Shown in pieces: positions 17,975 through 26,047 of a DNA stretch of 64,000 nucleotides. Numbering within the stretch: position 1 is the first letter of the stretch; each line of letters begins with the position of its first letter. The notes under the pieces were generated by a model. The model ran no database searches, was not told the origin of the DNA, and was given only the letters and a program-made list of their open reading frames with translations. The stretch is from Anaerolineaceae bacterium. Lineage in GTDB: Bacteria > Chloroflexota > Anaerolineae > Anaerolineales > Anaerolineaceae. The stretch covers positions 1 through 64,000 of the forward strand of contig JAURZL010000009.1 of assembly GCA_030653365.1 (NCBI GenBank). The letters are read 5' to 3'. The translations under genes were made by a program, and so were the position numbers.

Positions 17975-18967
17975 ATGCAAACTACACTTTTTGGAAAAGA
18001 TTTCATCACCACCGAGGATTGGACAAATGATCAGCTGATCTCAATGATGGATATGGCTGGTGATCTCAAACGCCGTTTCGCTGTTGGCGAAGCGCATGAC
18101 CACATTCTACGCAGCAAAACATTATTCATGTTGTTCTTCGAGGAATCAACCCGAACCCGAAATTCATTTGAATCCGGTATCACCCAACTGGGCGGACATG
18201 GTATTTACCTGACCCCAAGCGCTACACAGGTTGGACATGGCGAGAACTCCAAGGATACCGGTGGTGTGTTAGAACGTTACGGTCATGGTATTTCTGTTCG
18301 TGATTGTCGCACGGGTATCGGCCAGGCCTATCAATATGAATTAGCTGGTCATGTCGATATCCCCGTCATTTCCATGCAGGACGATGTCGATCACCCATGC
18401 CAGGCGATGGCTGACCTGATGACCATCCGTGAAAAATTTGGCAATGACCTGCGCGGTCGAAAATTCGTCATTTCCTGGACGTATGCTCCCAAGTATGTGC
18501 GCCCTCTGTCAGTTCCCCAGGCATTGGTCATGTTAATGACCCGCTTCGGTATGGATGTCACCTTGGCGCATCCCAAAGGCTTTGAATTAATGCCGAAATG
18601 CCTCGAATCAGCTGAAGCACATGCTGCTGAGCATGGCACCAAATTTGAAGTGATTGATGATATGGATGCAGCTTTCGAGGATGGCGATATCATTTATGCC
18701 AAGAGCTGGGGTCCCATTATGCACACCGAAGAGCCAGTAGCTGTTCAGGCAATGTGCGATGAGAACAAGGATTGGATTGCGAACGAACGACGTATGGAAC
18801 TCTCAAAAAAGAGCTCAATTTACATGCATTGTATGCCCATTGATCGCGGCTATGAAGCCACCAATGCAGTTGTGGATGGCCCGCATTCAGTCATTTATGA
18901 TGAAGCTGAGAACCGCCTGCATGTTCAAAAAGCCTTAATGGCTTTGACCATGGGCGGCCGATTCTAA
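17975..18967 (+). CDS. ygeW: Knotted carbamoyltransferase, YgeW type
   Basis: A 330-residue member of the aspartate/ornithine carbamoyltransferase superfamily. The carbamoyl-phosphate motif EESTRTRNSFE is intact, as is DHPCQAMADLMT; VISWTYAPKYVRPLSVPQ is the signature of the knotted YgeW/acetylornithine-transcarbamylase branch, and HCMPIDRG closes the second-substrate site. In reverse such an enzyme would take a carbamoyl compound and phosphate to carbamoyl phosphate, allowing ATP recovery by a carbamate kinase, which is not in this window. It is shorter than E. coli YgeW. GGAG precedes ATG by normal spacing. Natural substrate unknown. Confidence 0.85.
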   Translation: MQTTLFGKDFITTEDWTNDQLISMMDMAGDLKRRFAVGEAHDHILRSKTLFMLFFEESTRTRNSFESGITQLGGHGIYLTPSATQVGHGENSKDTGGVLERYGHGISVRDCRTGIGQAYQYELAGHVDIPVISMQDDVDHPCQAMADLMTIREKFGNDLRGRKFVISWTYAPKYVRPLSVPQALVMLMTRFGMDVTLAHPKGFELMPKCLESAEAHAAEHGTKFEVIDDMDAAFEDGDIIYAKSWGPIMHTEEPVAVQAMCDENKDWIANERRMELSKKSSIYMHCMPIDRGYEATNAVVDGPHSVIYDEAENRLHVQKALMALTMGGRF

Positions 18968-19005
18968 TCCTATCTGTTAAACCGAACCAATTTGCATAAA
19001 TCGAG

Positions 19006-19037
19006 GGTGTTTGTGATGAGAAATTGTCACAAACACC
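19006..19037 (+). other. Intra-operon hairpin between ygeW and the MoaD-like gene
   Basis: A perfect 11-bp inverted repeat GGTGTTTGTGA / TCACAAACACC surrounds a 10-base loop. Only TTT follows, so termination is probably partial. Its outer sequence matches the hairpin at 8882-8922. Confidence 0.6.
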
Positions 19038-19058
19038 TTTGCATGCGATAATGGAATA

Positions 19059-19304
19059 ATGACTGAAACAAATAATCAAAAAACCTCAGGGTCGGCTCAT
19101 CTGATTCTGGACAAACCTCTGGTTTCCAGGCATATAGAAGTTGATATTGAAGCTGGCCAGAGCTTTTCGGATGTACTTGAAAAATATATTACCAAACCAG
19201 GTGTGGCGTATGTTGTACTGGTGAATGGGGTTGTGGTCGACCAGAATCAGATCATACAACCCGATGATGAAATACGCTGTATTCCACAAATTATCGGAGG
19301 ATAA
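19059..19304 (+). CDS. MoaD/ThiS-like ubiquitin-fold sulfur carrier
   Basis: An 81-residue beta-grasp protein that ends IPQIIGG; the C-terminal Gly-Gly is the part that is adenylated and thiocarboxylated in MoaD and ThiS. The central GVAYVVLVNGVVVDQNQIIQPDDEI shows the VxVNGxxV and DxxxxxDxI pattern of this fold. It lies 3 bases upstream of the aldehyde:ferredoxin oxidoreductase gene, an association known for tungstopterin enzymes, so supplying dithiolene sulfur for tungsten cofactor is the best guess. A thiamine role is less likely because no thi gene is near. Confidence 0.82.
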   Translation: MTETNNQKTSGSAHLILDKPLVSRHIEVDIEAGQSFSDVLEKYITKPGVAYVVLVNGVVVDQNQIIQPDDEIRCIPQIIGG

Positions 19305-19307
19305 ATA

Positions 19308-21206
19308 ATGAAAACAAACCAGGGCTTAACCCAATTTGAAATGCGACCGGATTTTTTGGCTGGAAACAGTCCCTATACGGGAAAAGTGTTACGTGTCAAT
19401 TTGAGTAGTGGAAAAATCTGGGTCGATGAACATGGCGATGAATTTTATCGCAAATGGATTGGTGGCCGTGGTTTGATCGTTTATTATTTACTGAAAGAAA
19501 CAGCTCCCCAGATTGATCCTTTCGATGAGGAGAATCTGGTGATCTTTGCACCGGGCATCCTCACCGGGACGGTGTTACCCGGAACCGGCAGACATGCTGT
19601 AGGTGGAAAATCACCCTTGACAAACGCCCTCGCTTCCGGAGAAGCTGGTGGATGGTGGGGTGCGGAATGTAAAAAAGCCGGGTTTGATGCTGTTGTGATT
19701 CAAGGCAAGGCTGAAAAACCAGTGTATCTTTGGATTAAAGATGGTGGTGCAGAAATACGCGATGCCAGTCATTTATGGGGATTGAAAACCGGGGAGTGCC
19801 AGGAAGAAATTCAAAAAGAACTGGATGATACCAAAATACGGGTTGCTCAGATTGGGCCAGCTGGCGAAAATCTCATCCGCTTTGCTGCAGTGATGCATGA
19901 TATCAATCGCGCTGCGGGACGTTCTGGGATGGGTGCGGTCATGGGCAGTAAAAATCTCAAGGCTGTGGCGGTTCGTGGAAAATTCAACGTAGGCCTGGCT
20001 GATAAAGAGATGATGAAAATCACCCAAAAATGGATTAATTCCAATTATAAAGATATGATGGGCTGGGCAATAAAATATGGTACCTCCGGCTCCGTCAAAG
20101 GCAATCATGATGCGGGCGTCACCGGGATTCGCAATTATCAGGATGGCAGTATGGAAGGGATCGAAAAACTGGATGCCACCTCCATCTTCACCTGGTTGAT
20201 TAAAGATCGTGATACCTGTAGCCGCTGCGCGGTACGCTGCAAGCTGGTTGCAGAGCACATTGGTGATGTCACCATTGATCCCCGCTATGGTGGGCCGGAG
20301 TATGAATCGATTGGTGGATTGGGACCTATGTGTGGAATTAATGATGCACTGGCTGTCGGTAAAGCCAATGAATTGTGTGCTGCTTATGGTCTTGATACTA
20401 TTTCAACCGGTGGTACGGTGGCTTTCACCATGGATTGTGTCGAAAATGGGTTGATCAAAGAATTTGACTTCCTGCCAAAATTTAGTGATGGAGCAGCTTT
20501 ATTGGAGAGTATTGAGAAAATTGTCTACCGGAAGGATCTGGGAGAATGGATGGCTGAAGGAAGTGCCCGGTTGGCAGCGCGAATTGGACAGGGATCTGAT
20601 CAGATGCTGGCAGTCGCCCGTGGACAGGAATTACCCTACCATGATCCGCGCTTGAAAAATGCCATTGGCATGGGGTATGCCGTTTCTGCCACCGGCGCAG
20701 ACCATATGGCCAATTTAAATGATACTTTCGCCACGTGGGATGGTTCCGATATTTGTGTGCGATTACGTGAATTGGGAATGGAAACCCCTCTGAAATTATG
20801 GGGTATCTCAGATCATAAAATTGAAGCTTTCTTTTATGAAACCGCTTTTAAAAACTTTCTGGATAGTGCTGTGATCTGCCATTTTTATCCCTACGAATAC
20901 CAACACATGGTTGATGCACTGAATGGAGCCGGGGGTTGGGATGTGGATTTACATGAAATCAATACTATTGGCGAGCGAATCATTAATGCAGCGCGATTGT
21001 ATTTACTGCGTGAGGGATTTACAGCTGAGGATGATATGTTATCTGCGCGAGCTTTCCAACCAACGAAGGAAGGTCCCATTGCTGATAAAGCCATGACAAT
21101 TGATCAGCTCCAGGATGCATTGAAGAGATACTATCGTAGAATGGGTTGGGGTGAGGATGGTGTGCCGATGGGTGAGGTGTTGATTAGATTAGGACTTGAG
21201 AAATAA
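19308..21206 (+). CDS. aor: Tungsten-dependent aldehyde:ferredoxin oxidoreductase
   Basis: A 632-residue AOR-family enzyme that oxidises an aldehyde to an acid with two electrons going to ferredoxin, in the cytoplasm. The N-terminal domain has YTGKVLRVNLSSGKIW and WIGGRGLIVYYLL; the cofactor-binding segment GTGRHAVGGKSPLTNAL and the AGRSGMGAVMGSKNLKAV motif are well preserved. Iron-sulfur ligands are seen in TCSRCAVRCK (CxxCxxxC), with a candidate fourth Cys in AVICHFYP. It is the last gene of the operon and follows its putative cofactor carrier. It may detoxify or use an aldehyde made by the pathway, or run in reverse with low-potential ferredoxin. Confidence 0.92.
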   Translation: MKTNQGLTQFEMRPDFLAGNSPYTGKVLRVNLSSGKIWVDEHGDEFYRKWIGGRGLIVYYLLKETAPQIDPFDEENLVIFAPGILTGTVLPGTGRHAVGGKSPLTNALASGEAGGWWGAECKKAGFDAVVIQGKAEKPVYLWIKDGGAEIRDASHLWGLKTGECQEEIQKELDDTKIRVAQIGPAGENLIRFAAVMHDINRAAGRSGMGAVMGSKNLKAVAVRGKFNVGLADKEMMKITQKWINSNYKDMMGWAIKYGTSGSVKGNHDAGVTGIRNYQDGSMEGIEKLDATSIFTWLIKDRDTCSRCAVRCKLVAEHIGDVTIDPRYGGPEYESIGGLGPMCGINDALAVGKANELCAAYGLDTISTGGTVAFTMDCVENGLIKEFDFLPKFSDGAALLESIEKIVYRKDLGEWMAEGSARLAARIGQGSDQMLAVARGQELPYHDPRLKNAIGMGYAVSATGADHMANLNDTFATWDGSDICVRLRELGMETPLKLWGISDHKIEAFFYETAFKNFLDSAVICHFYPYEYQHMVDALNGAGGWDVDLHEINTIGERIINAARLYLLREGFTAEDDMLSARAFQPTKEGPIADKAMTIDQLQDALKRYYRRMGWGEDGVPMGEVLIRLGLEK

Positions 21207-21982
21207 AGTTCTTGAGTTCTTAAGTTCTTAAGAAACCTTTGCTGCACACAAGTTGAGAATCTCACTTTCGAATAAAAGACCTGATTTACGTCTGGAATAT
21301 CAATTTTCAGGACTTTATTGGAGGATGGACTAGCAGTTCATAGTAACAATATATATCAATCGATTGTGAATATGTTAATGATTGTGATCGCCAGTGGTTG
21401 AAACCACAGGCTCAGGAAGGGCGAAACTAGCTAAAGCAGGTTGGTGTTTTAGTTTAACCTGCTTTAGCTGGTTTTGAATTTGGAAGACATGGATTTCAAT
21501 CCATGGCGGAGACCAATTTATTTTGGCGCACTGGTCCATAAGAACTATCCGCATCAGCAGATGTGCCTGATTCTGGAAAATTAATGTTGATAAGCCTGCC
21601 TTCGGGTACTAATATAAGAAACTCATGTGAGAAATTAAGTTCTTGAGTTCTTAACATAACATGGAATCCTTCTCAGAGAGGGATGAAAATATTTTTCTTA
21701 ATATGAGAGTTTTATTCGTTTATTCGTTTTCTCATTCGTTGACAGCAATTCCAGTACATCTATTTTAGTAGTTAGTTCTTAAGAAACCTTCGCTGCGAAG
21801 AACCTTGAAATCAATTTTCTTTGTTGTATCACGCCTAGTTTATTGGAAAATTCCAGGTGCAACGCACTTTTGGTTTCTGGTGGATGAGACTTTCATCCCA
21901 GGATGATCGTATTCTTTTCGTCCTCAAGTTCAGTGCACATTCGATTCTGGGCGCAGCTTACCTGAAATCTGATTCCTGAATC
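21207..21982. repeat. Gene-free region with a cluster of small hairpins and a 23-bp direct repeat
   Basis: No coding frame is convincing here. Inverted repeats seen are GTGGTT-GA-AACCAC (21394-21407), a long stem whose core AGCTAAAGCAGGTT pairs perfectly with AACCTGCTTTAGCT (21424-21474), CATGGATT-TC-AATCCATG (21488-21505), AGGTGC-AAC-GCACTT (21855-21868) and GGATGA...TCATCC near 21883. A near-identical segment beginning AGTTCTTAAGAAACCTT occurs at 21223-21245 and 21774-21795, and AGTTCTTGAGTTCTTAA occurs twice. The pattern resembles dispersed palindromic (REP/BIME- or MITE-like) debris rather than a gene. Confidence 0.6.
21424..21474 (+). terminator. Long hairpin downstream of the catabolic operon, possible terminator
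   Basis: A 19-bp stem with one G-T pair and a 13-base loop (core AGCTAAAGCAGGTT / AACCTGCTTTAGCT) starts about 220 bases after the aor stop. The right arm ends in GGTTTT. It could end the operon transcript or be part of a repeat element. Confidence 0.45.
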
Positions 21983-23053
21983 CTACTTCCTATCAGTTAT
22001 TTGAACAGGTGAATCAGGTTTTTCTTCACTGCCATCAGCATACCGGGCAAATCTGCCGATGTCGCGTGGGTGAACAGGATCATGACGTGGCCATGGCCAA
22101 CCACCAAATTGATCCTTGCGAAAATCGGTGTAAGCTTCGTATATTTCCTGCTGGCTGTTCATTACGAAAGGTCCATATTGTACAACCGGTTCCCCAATTG
22201 GTTTGGCTTGTAAAAATAGCATCCGAATATTTTCAATTCCGGATTGAAGATGAATCGGATATTCTGAATTGAGTTCTATATTCTTGTAAGAATCAATCTG
22301 TGATCCTTCAATATCCAACCAGGATCCTTCAAAGAAGTATAGATTTCGTTGAACTTCTTTACTGCCAGCGGGAAGGGTCCAGGATGCTCCAGCTTCCATT
22401 TCGATGATCCAGATGGCTACTTCGTTTTCGGGATTGGCAGCCCAGGAATCTGGTGCAGGGGATACGGCTTTATTCTCAGCCAGATCGCCAGCGACGATGG
22501 TGATTGTCGTCTTTTTATTTTGTTTATTCAGAAAATTAACCTTTGGGATATCTTCTGACCAGAGCATTTTATAATAGGGGGTCACGAATTTTTTAGCAGC
22601 TGGCAAATTCAACCAAATTTGAAAGATCTCACCTCGGTTTGGTTTATCCTGATTGAGGAGCGGAAACATTTCTGCATGCTGTAATCCACTCCCGGCACTC
22701 ATCCACTGGACATCACCCATCCCATATCGACCTGCGGCACCATCAGAATCCGAGTGATCCACAAATCCATCCAACACGATCGTCACCGTTTCAAAACCTC
22801 GGTGTGGGTGAGCAGGAAAACCTGGCACTGTGTCTCCATTATACATACGCCAGCCATCTTTGATCGTAAAATCCTGACCGATATTGCGATCTTCCAGGGA
22901 GGCTGCTGGTCCTAATCGATCATTTCCTTTGGGAAAGTGATCCAGATGATGAACACAAAAGAGGAACGGATCATTGGTTTCCCAGGGAAACCCAAGTGAT
23001 TTGATGTTCTTGATTATCTTTTCATTCCTTCCAGCTCCTTCGGGATTAGTCAT
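21983..23053 (-). CDS. Pirin-family cupin protein
   Basis: A 356-residue bicupin of the pirin family. Metal ligands are visible in PGFPAHPHRGFETVTIVLDG and the later SAGSGLQHAEMFP, the conserved H-x-H...H...H/E arrangement; the C-terminal half holds the second cupin (EPVVQYGPFVMNSQQEI). Some pirins have quercetinase activity, others bind regulators; neither can be assigned here. It is on the opposite strand from the large operon, with its end at the repeat-rich region, and is followed upstream by an M20 hydrolase gene in the same direction. Confidence 0.85.
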   Translation of the reverse strand: MTNPEGAGRNEKIIKNIKSLGFPWETNDPFLFCVHHLDHFPKGNDRLGPAASLEDRNIGQDFTIKDGWRMYNGDTVPGFPAHPHRGFETVTIVLDGFVDHSDSDGAAGRYGMGDVQWMSAGSGLQHAEMFPLLNQDKPNRGEIFQIWLNLPAAKKFVTPYYKMLWSEDIPKVNFLNKQNKKTTITIVAGDLAENKAVSPAPDSWAANPENEVAIWIIEMEAGASWTLPAGSKEVQRNLYFFEGSWLDIEGSQIDSYKNIELNSEYPIHLQSGIENIRMLFLQAKPIGEPVVQYGPFVMNSQQEIYEAYTDFRKDQFGGWPWPRHDPVHPRDIGRFARYADGSEEKPDSPVQITDRK

Positions 23054-23104
23054 TCTCCATGATCGTTCAATTCATTTAAGGTTGATAATAATTTGACCTA
23101 AATT

Positions 23105-24250
23105 TTAGCGTAAGACAGCTTGAATGATCGCCTGATAGCCACGAGCCGCCTGATACAGTTCTTCAATGGAGATCGATTCATCCACTGTGTGGGCATCGGT
23201 TTCCTTGCCAAGACCGAATCCGATTGTCGGGATTCCGAACAGGCCTGCACTCGAGGCAGCGTTGGTGCAGAATCGGAAGGCTTTGATCTCAGTCTGCGGA
23301 TTGAGTTCGGTTAGTACCTGATAGGCTTGCTGAACCAAAGGATGCTCTTCTTCCAGCAACCAGGCAGGAAAAAACTTTGGAGCCTGCATTTGATATCCCC
23401 GGTAAGTCGTTTCTTTTCCATTCAATACTGTGACGACACACTCAATATTAGCTGATTGAGCACATTGTTTCACCGTTGAAACAACAGAATCAATCGTTTC
23501 GTCGAGCAATAATCGCCGGTCGAAGGTTACCCGGCAGCGGTTAGGCAGAACCGAACTGCCAGGATAAGGGTCAGAAATGATATCGGTCAGTACCATGCTC
23601 CCAGACCCCAGAAAAGGATGCTGTTGAGATGGAAGAGATTCGATTGCTTCAATCAACCGCATCATGATATGTACCGCACAGACTCCAACTTCCGGGGAAG
23701 ACGAATGAGCTGATTTACCAATGGTTTCAACGACGACTTCCGCACGGCCACGGCCGCCTCGGTTGAGATGCAAGTTTGTAGCCTCACCTATGACGACATA
23801 ATCCGGTTGGTTTTCCTTGATCACCAGTTGCAGACTGCCGCCTTCCATTACTTCTTCATGGACGGAACCACACACGAGAATGCTGCCAATCAATTGTTCC
23901 CGATCTACCTGCGAAGCGCCGTACACCATGGCTGCCAGGTTGCCTTTTGTATCAGCGCTCCCACGTCCATAAATGCGGCCATCGCGAATATCAGCAGCAA
24001 ATGGATCAGAGTTCCAATCGTCTGGATTGGCGCTGACGGTATCCACATGGCCATCCAGTAAGATACATTTACCGGGTTTGTGACCCTGAATCAATCCCAA
24101 CGCATTGCCAGCCTGATCAATCCAGGCATCGTCATATCCAAGATGATTCATCTCTAGCACAATCCGTTCTACAACAGAACCTTCTTCACCACTCAAACTG
24201 CGGATGCGAATTAAATCGCGGGTAAATTCTATCAAAGCATTGTTTTCCAT
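23105..24250 (-). CDS. M20-family metallohydrolase, YgeY-like, second copy
   Basis: A 381-residue zinc hydrolase with LLDGHVDTVSAN, GRGSADTKGNLAAMVYGA, SVHEEVMEGGSL and a dimerisation domain containing TIGKSAHSSSPEVGV. It is clearly related to the enzyme at 16728 (same order of motifs, shared CRVTFDRRLL / CEVALDRRLV segment) but diverged. ATG at 24250 is chosen because GGAGGT lies 6 bases ahead of it; eight residues upstream in the same frame look untranslated. It may cleave an N-carbamoyl or N-acyl amino acid. Divergently arranged with ubiX. Confidence 0.82.
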   Translation of the reverse strand: MENNALIEFTRDLIRIRSLSGEEGSVVERIVLEMNHLGYDDAWIDQAGNALGLIQGHKPGKCILLDGHVDTVSANPDDWNSDPFAADIRDGRIYGRGSADTKGNLAAMVYGASQVDREQLIGSILVCGSVHEEVMEGGSLQLVIKENQPDYVVIGEATNLHLNRGGRGRAEVVVETIGKSAHSSSPEVGVCAVHIMMRLIEAIESLPSQQHPFLGSGSMVLTDIISDPYPGSSVLPNRCRVTFDRRLLLDETIDSVVSTVKQCAQSANIECVVTVLNGKETTYRGYQMQAPKFFPAWLLEEEHPLVQQAYQVLTELNPQTEIKAFRFCTNAASSAGLFGIPTIGFGLGKETDAHTVDESISIEELYQAARGYQAIIQAVLR

Positions 24251-24405
24251 GTTTTCACCTCCGATAGACTTCATTTTATCAGGTAATTAGTATCAAAAAA
24301 TGATTTTTAGAAGGTGAAATGGAAACTAGGTTTTGATATTTATCCATTTATAATAGAATAGATTAATTATGTATACCGGAATACAAATTGTTGCAGGAGG
24401 TTACA

Positions 24406-24978
24406 TTGCGTATCGTTGTAGGGATCAGTGGAGCAAGTGGAGCGTTCATAGGCGTTGAGGTATTACGGGCATTGCGCAGACAACCCGAGATTGAAATTCA
24501 TTTAATCATTTCCAGGTTGGCAGAAGAAACCATCAAATTGGAACTGGGAATGGAGTCAGAAGAATTACACTCACTGGCGGATGTGGTGCATGGCAATAAT
24601 CAGTTGGGGGCGACGGTTGCCAGTGGGTCCTTCAGAATTGCCGGGATGATTATCGTGCCATGCAGCATGAAAACCCTGGCTGGGCTTGCCACAGGATATT
24701 CAGAGAATTTGTTGCTCAGAGCAGCTGATGTGTGTATCAAAGAACGTCGCAAGCTGGTGGTAGTGCCCAGAGAGACACCTTTGAGTGGCATTCACCTGCG
24801 CAATATGCAGACCCTGCATGAACAGGGCGTGGTAATCCTGCCTGCCATGATGACTTTTTATCATAAACCAGACTCCATTCAGGAAATGGTAGATCAATTG
24901 GTTGGCAAGATATTGCTGCAATTCGATATCCCATTTGAGCGCTATACCCCCTGGGGTGGTCTGGAAGAGGATTTGTAA
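24406..24978 (+). CDS. ubiX: UbiX flavin prenyltransferase
   Basis: A 190-residue enzyme that attaches a dimethylallyl unit to FMN to make the prenyl-FMN cofactor of UbiD decarboxylases. It shows the N-terminal VVGISGASGAFIGVEVL FMN-binding loop, VASGSFRIAGMIIVPCSMKTLAGLATG, and VVPRETPLSGIHLRNM, all family hallmarks. The start is TTG at 24406 with GGAGG 5 bases ahead; no ATG is suitable. The UbiD partner is at 14315, 8.7 kb away. It is followed by unrelated genes, so it is probably expressed by itself. Confidence 0.93.
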   Translation: MRIVVGISGASGAFIGVEVLRALRRQPEIEIHLIISRLAEETIKLELGMESEELHSLADVVHGNNQLGATVASGSFRIAGMIIVPCSMKTLAGLATGYSENLLLRAADVCIKERRKLVVVPRETPLSGIHLRNMQTLHEQGVVILPAMMTFYHKPDSIQEMVDQLVGKILLQFDIPFERYTPWGGLEEDL

Positions 24979-25015
24979 TCAAATCACCATGAAAATTCTA
25001 AATCATTGAGGACAC

Positions 25016-26047
25016 ATGACTGAATATTTGACAGATAAACCTACGAACATATTGATCTATCAAGCTGAAGATGGAAAAACCCATATTAACGTTAGATTGG
25101 ATAAAGATTCAGTCTGGTTAACGCAATCAACCATGTCAGAATTGTTCCAAACAACCCCCCAGAATATTACACTTCATATTAAAAGTATCTACTCTGAAGG
25201 TGAATTGCTGGAAGAGGCAACTTGTAAGGAATACTTACAAGTTCAAATCGAAGGGAAACGGAAGATACAGCGTTCCTTAAAACACTACAACCTGGAAATG
25301 ATTATCGCTGTCGGTTATAGAGTTCGTTCCCATCGAGGCACACAATTTCGTCGCTGGGCTACAGAAAGGTTGCGAGAATACCTGGTTAAAGGATTCACCA
25401 TGGACGACCAGCGCCTCAAAGAAGGGCGGGGGCTGGGAGACGATTATTTTGACGAATTATTGGAACGCATCCGCGATATACGCGCATCCGAAAAACAGTT
25501 TTATCGTAAGATCACAGAAATATACAGTTTGTCAGCAGATTATGATCCAAATTCAGAAATGACCCGAGAGTTTTTTGCGACTGTACAAAATAAACTTCAC
25601 TGGGCGATCACCGGTCACACAGCTGCTGAATTAATTGCCGAACGAACCAGCGCAGAGAAACCGAATATGGGTTTGACCAGTTGGAAAGGAAAAAAGGTTC
25701 GTCAGGGGGATGTTAGCGTGGCAAAAAATTATCTTGATGAACATGAATTACATAGTCTCAATAGGATTGTCACGATGTACCTGGATTATGCTGAAGATCA
25801 GGCTGAACGACACCAACCTATGTACATGAAGAATTGGGAGAAGAAGCTTGATGCGTTCTTGCAATTCAATGGGCGAGAGGTATTGAAGGATTCTGGGAGA
25901 ATTTCAGCGGAAATAGCCAAAGATCTTGCACATTCTGAATATGAAAAATATCGAATTGCCAGGCTGAACCATGAAATAAAAGAACCGGATGATGAGTTTG
26001 ATTCGATCATTGAACAAATACAGAAAAGAATTGAATCGAAACCATGA
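25016..26047 (+). CDS. RhuM-family protein
   Basis: A 343-residue protein of the RhuM (virulence-associated, Salmonella SPI-3) family. The conserved N-terminal part includes VRLDKDSVWLTQSTMSELFQTT, NITLHIKSIYSEGEL, KHYNLEMIIAVGYRVRSHRGTQFRRWA and REYLVKGFTMDDQRL. The molecular role of the family is unknown; many members lie in mobile or defence regions and are suspected toxins or DNA-associated proteins. The stop overlaps the start of the M48 protease gene (ATGA), an unexpected coupling. Confidence 0.85.
   Translation: MTEYLTDKPTNILIYQAEDGKTHINVRLDKDSVWLTQSTMSELFQTTPQNITLHIKSIYSEGELLEEATCKEYLQVQIEGKRKIQRSLKHYNLEMIIAVGYRVRSHRGTQFRRWATERLREYLVKGFTMDDQRLKEGRGLGDDYFDELLERIRDIRASEKQFYRKITEIYSLSADYDPNSEMTREFFATVQNKLHWAITGHTAAELIAERTSAEKPNMGLTSWKGKKVRQGDVSVAKNYLDEHELHSLNRIVTMYLDYAEDQAERHQPMYMKNWEKKLDAFLQFNGREVLKDSGRISAEIAKDLAHSEYEKYRIARLNHEIKEPDDEFDSIIEQIQKRIESKP

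Noticed and set aside
17975..18967. Ornithine or aspartate carbamoyltransferase identity for the carbamoyltransferase in the operon
   Set aside because: The SWTYAPKYVRPLSVPQ insertion and neighbouring YgeY-type gene point to the knotted YgeW branch, and it lacks the PyrB-specific GDLxxxRTVHS motif.
21207..21982. CRISPR array in the hairpin-rich gap
   Set aside because: The repeats are irregularly spaced, differ from one another and there are no cas genes.
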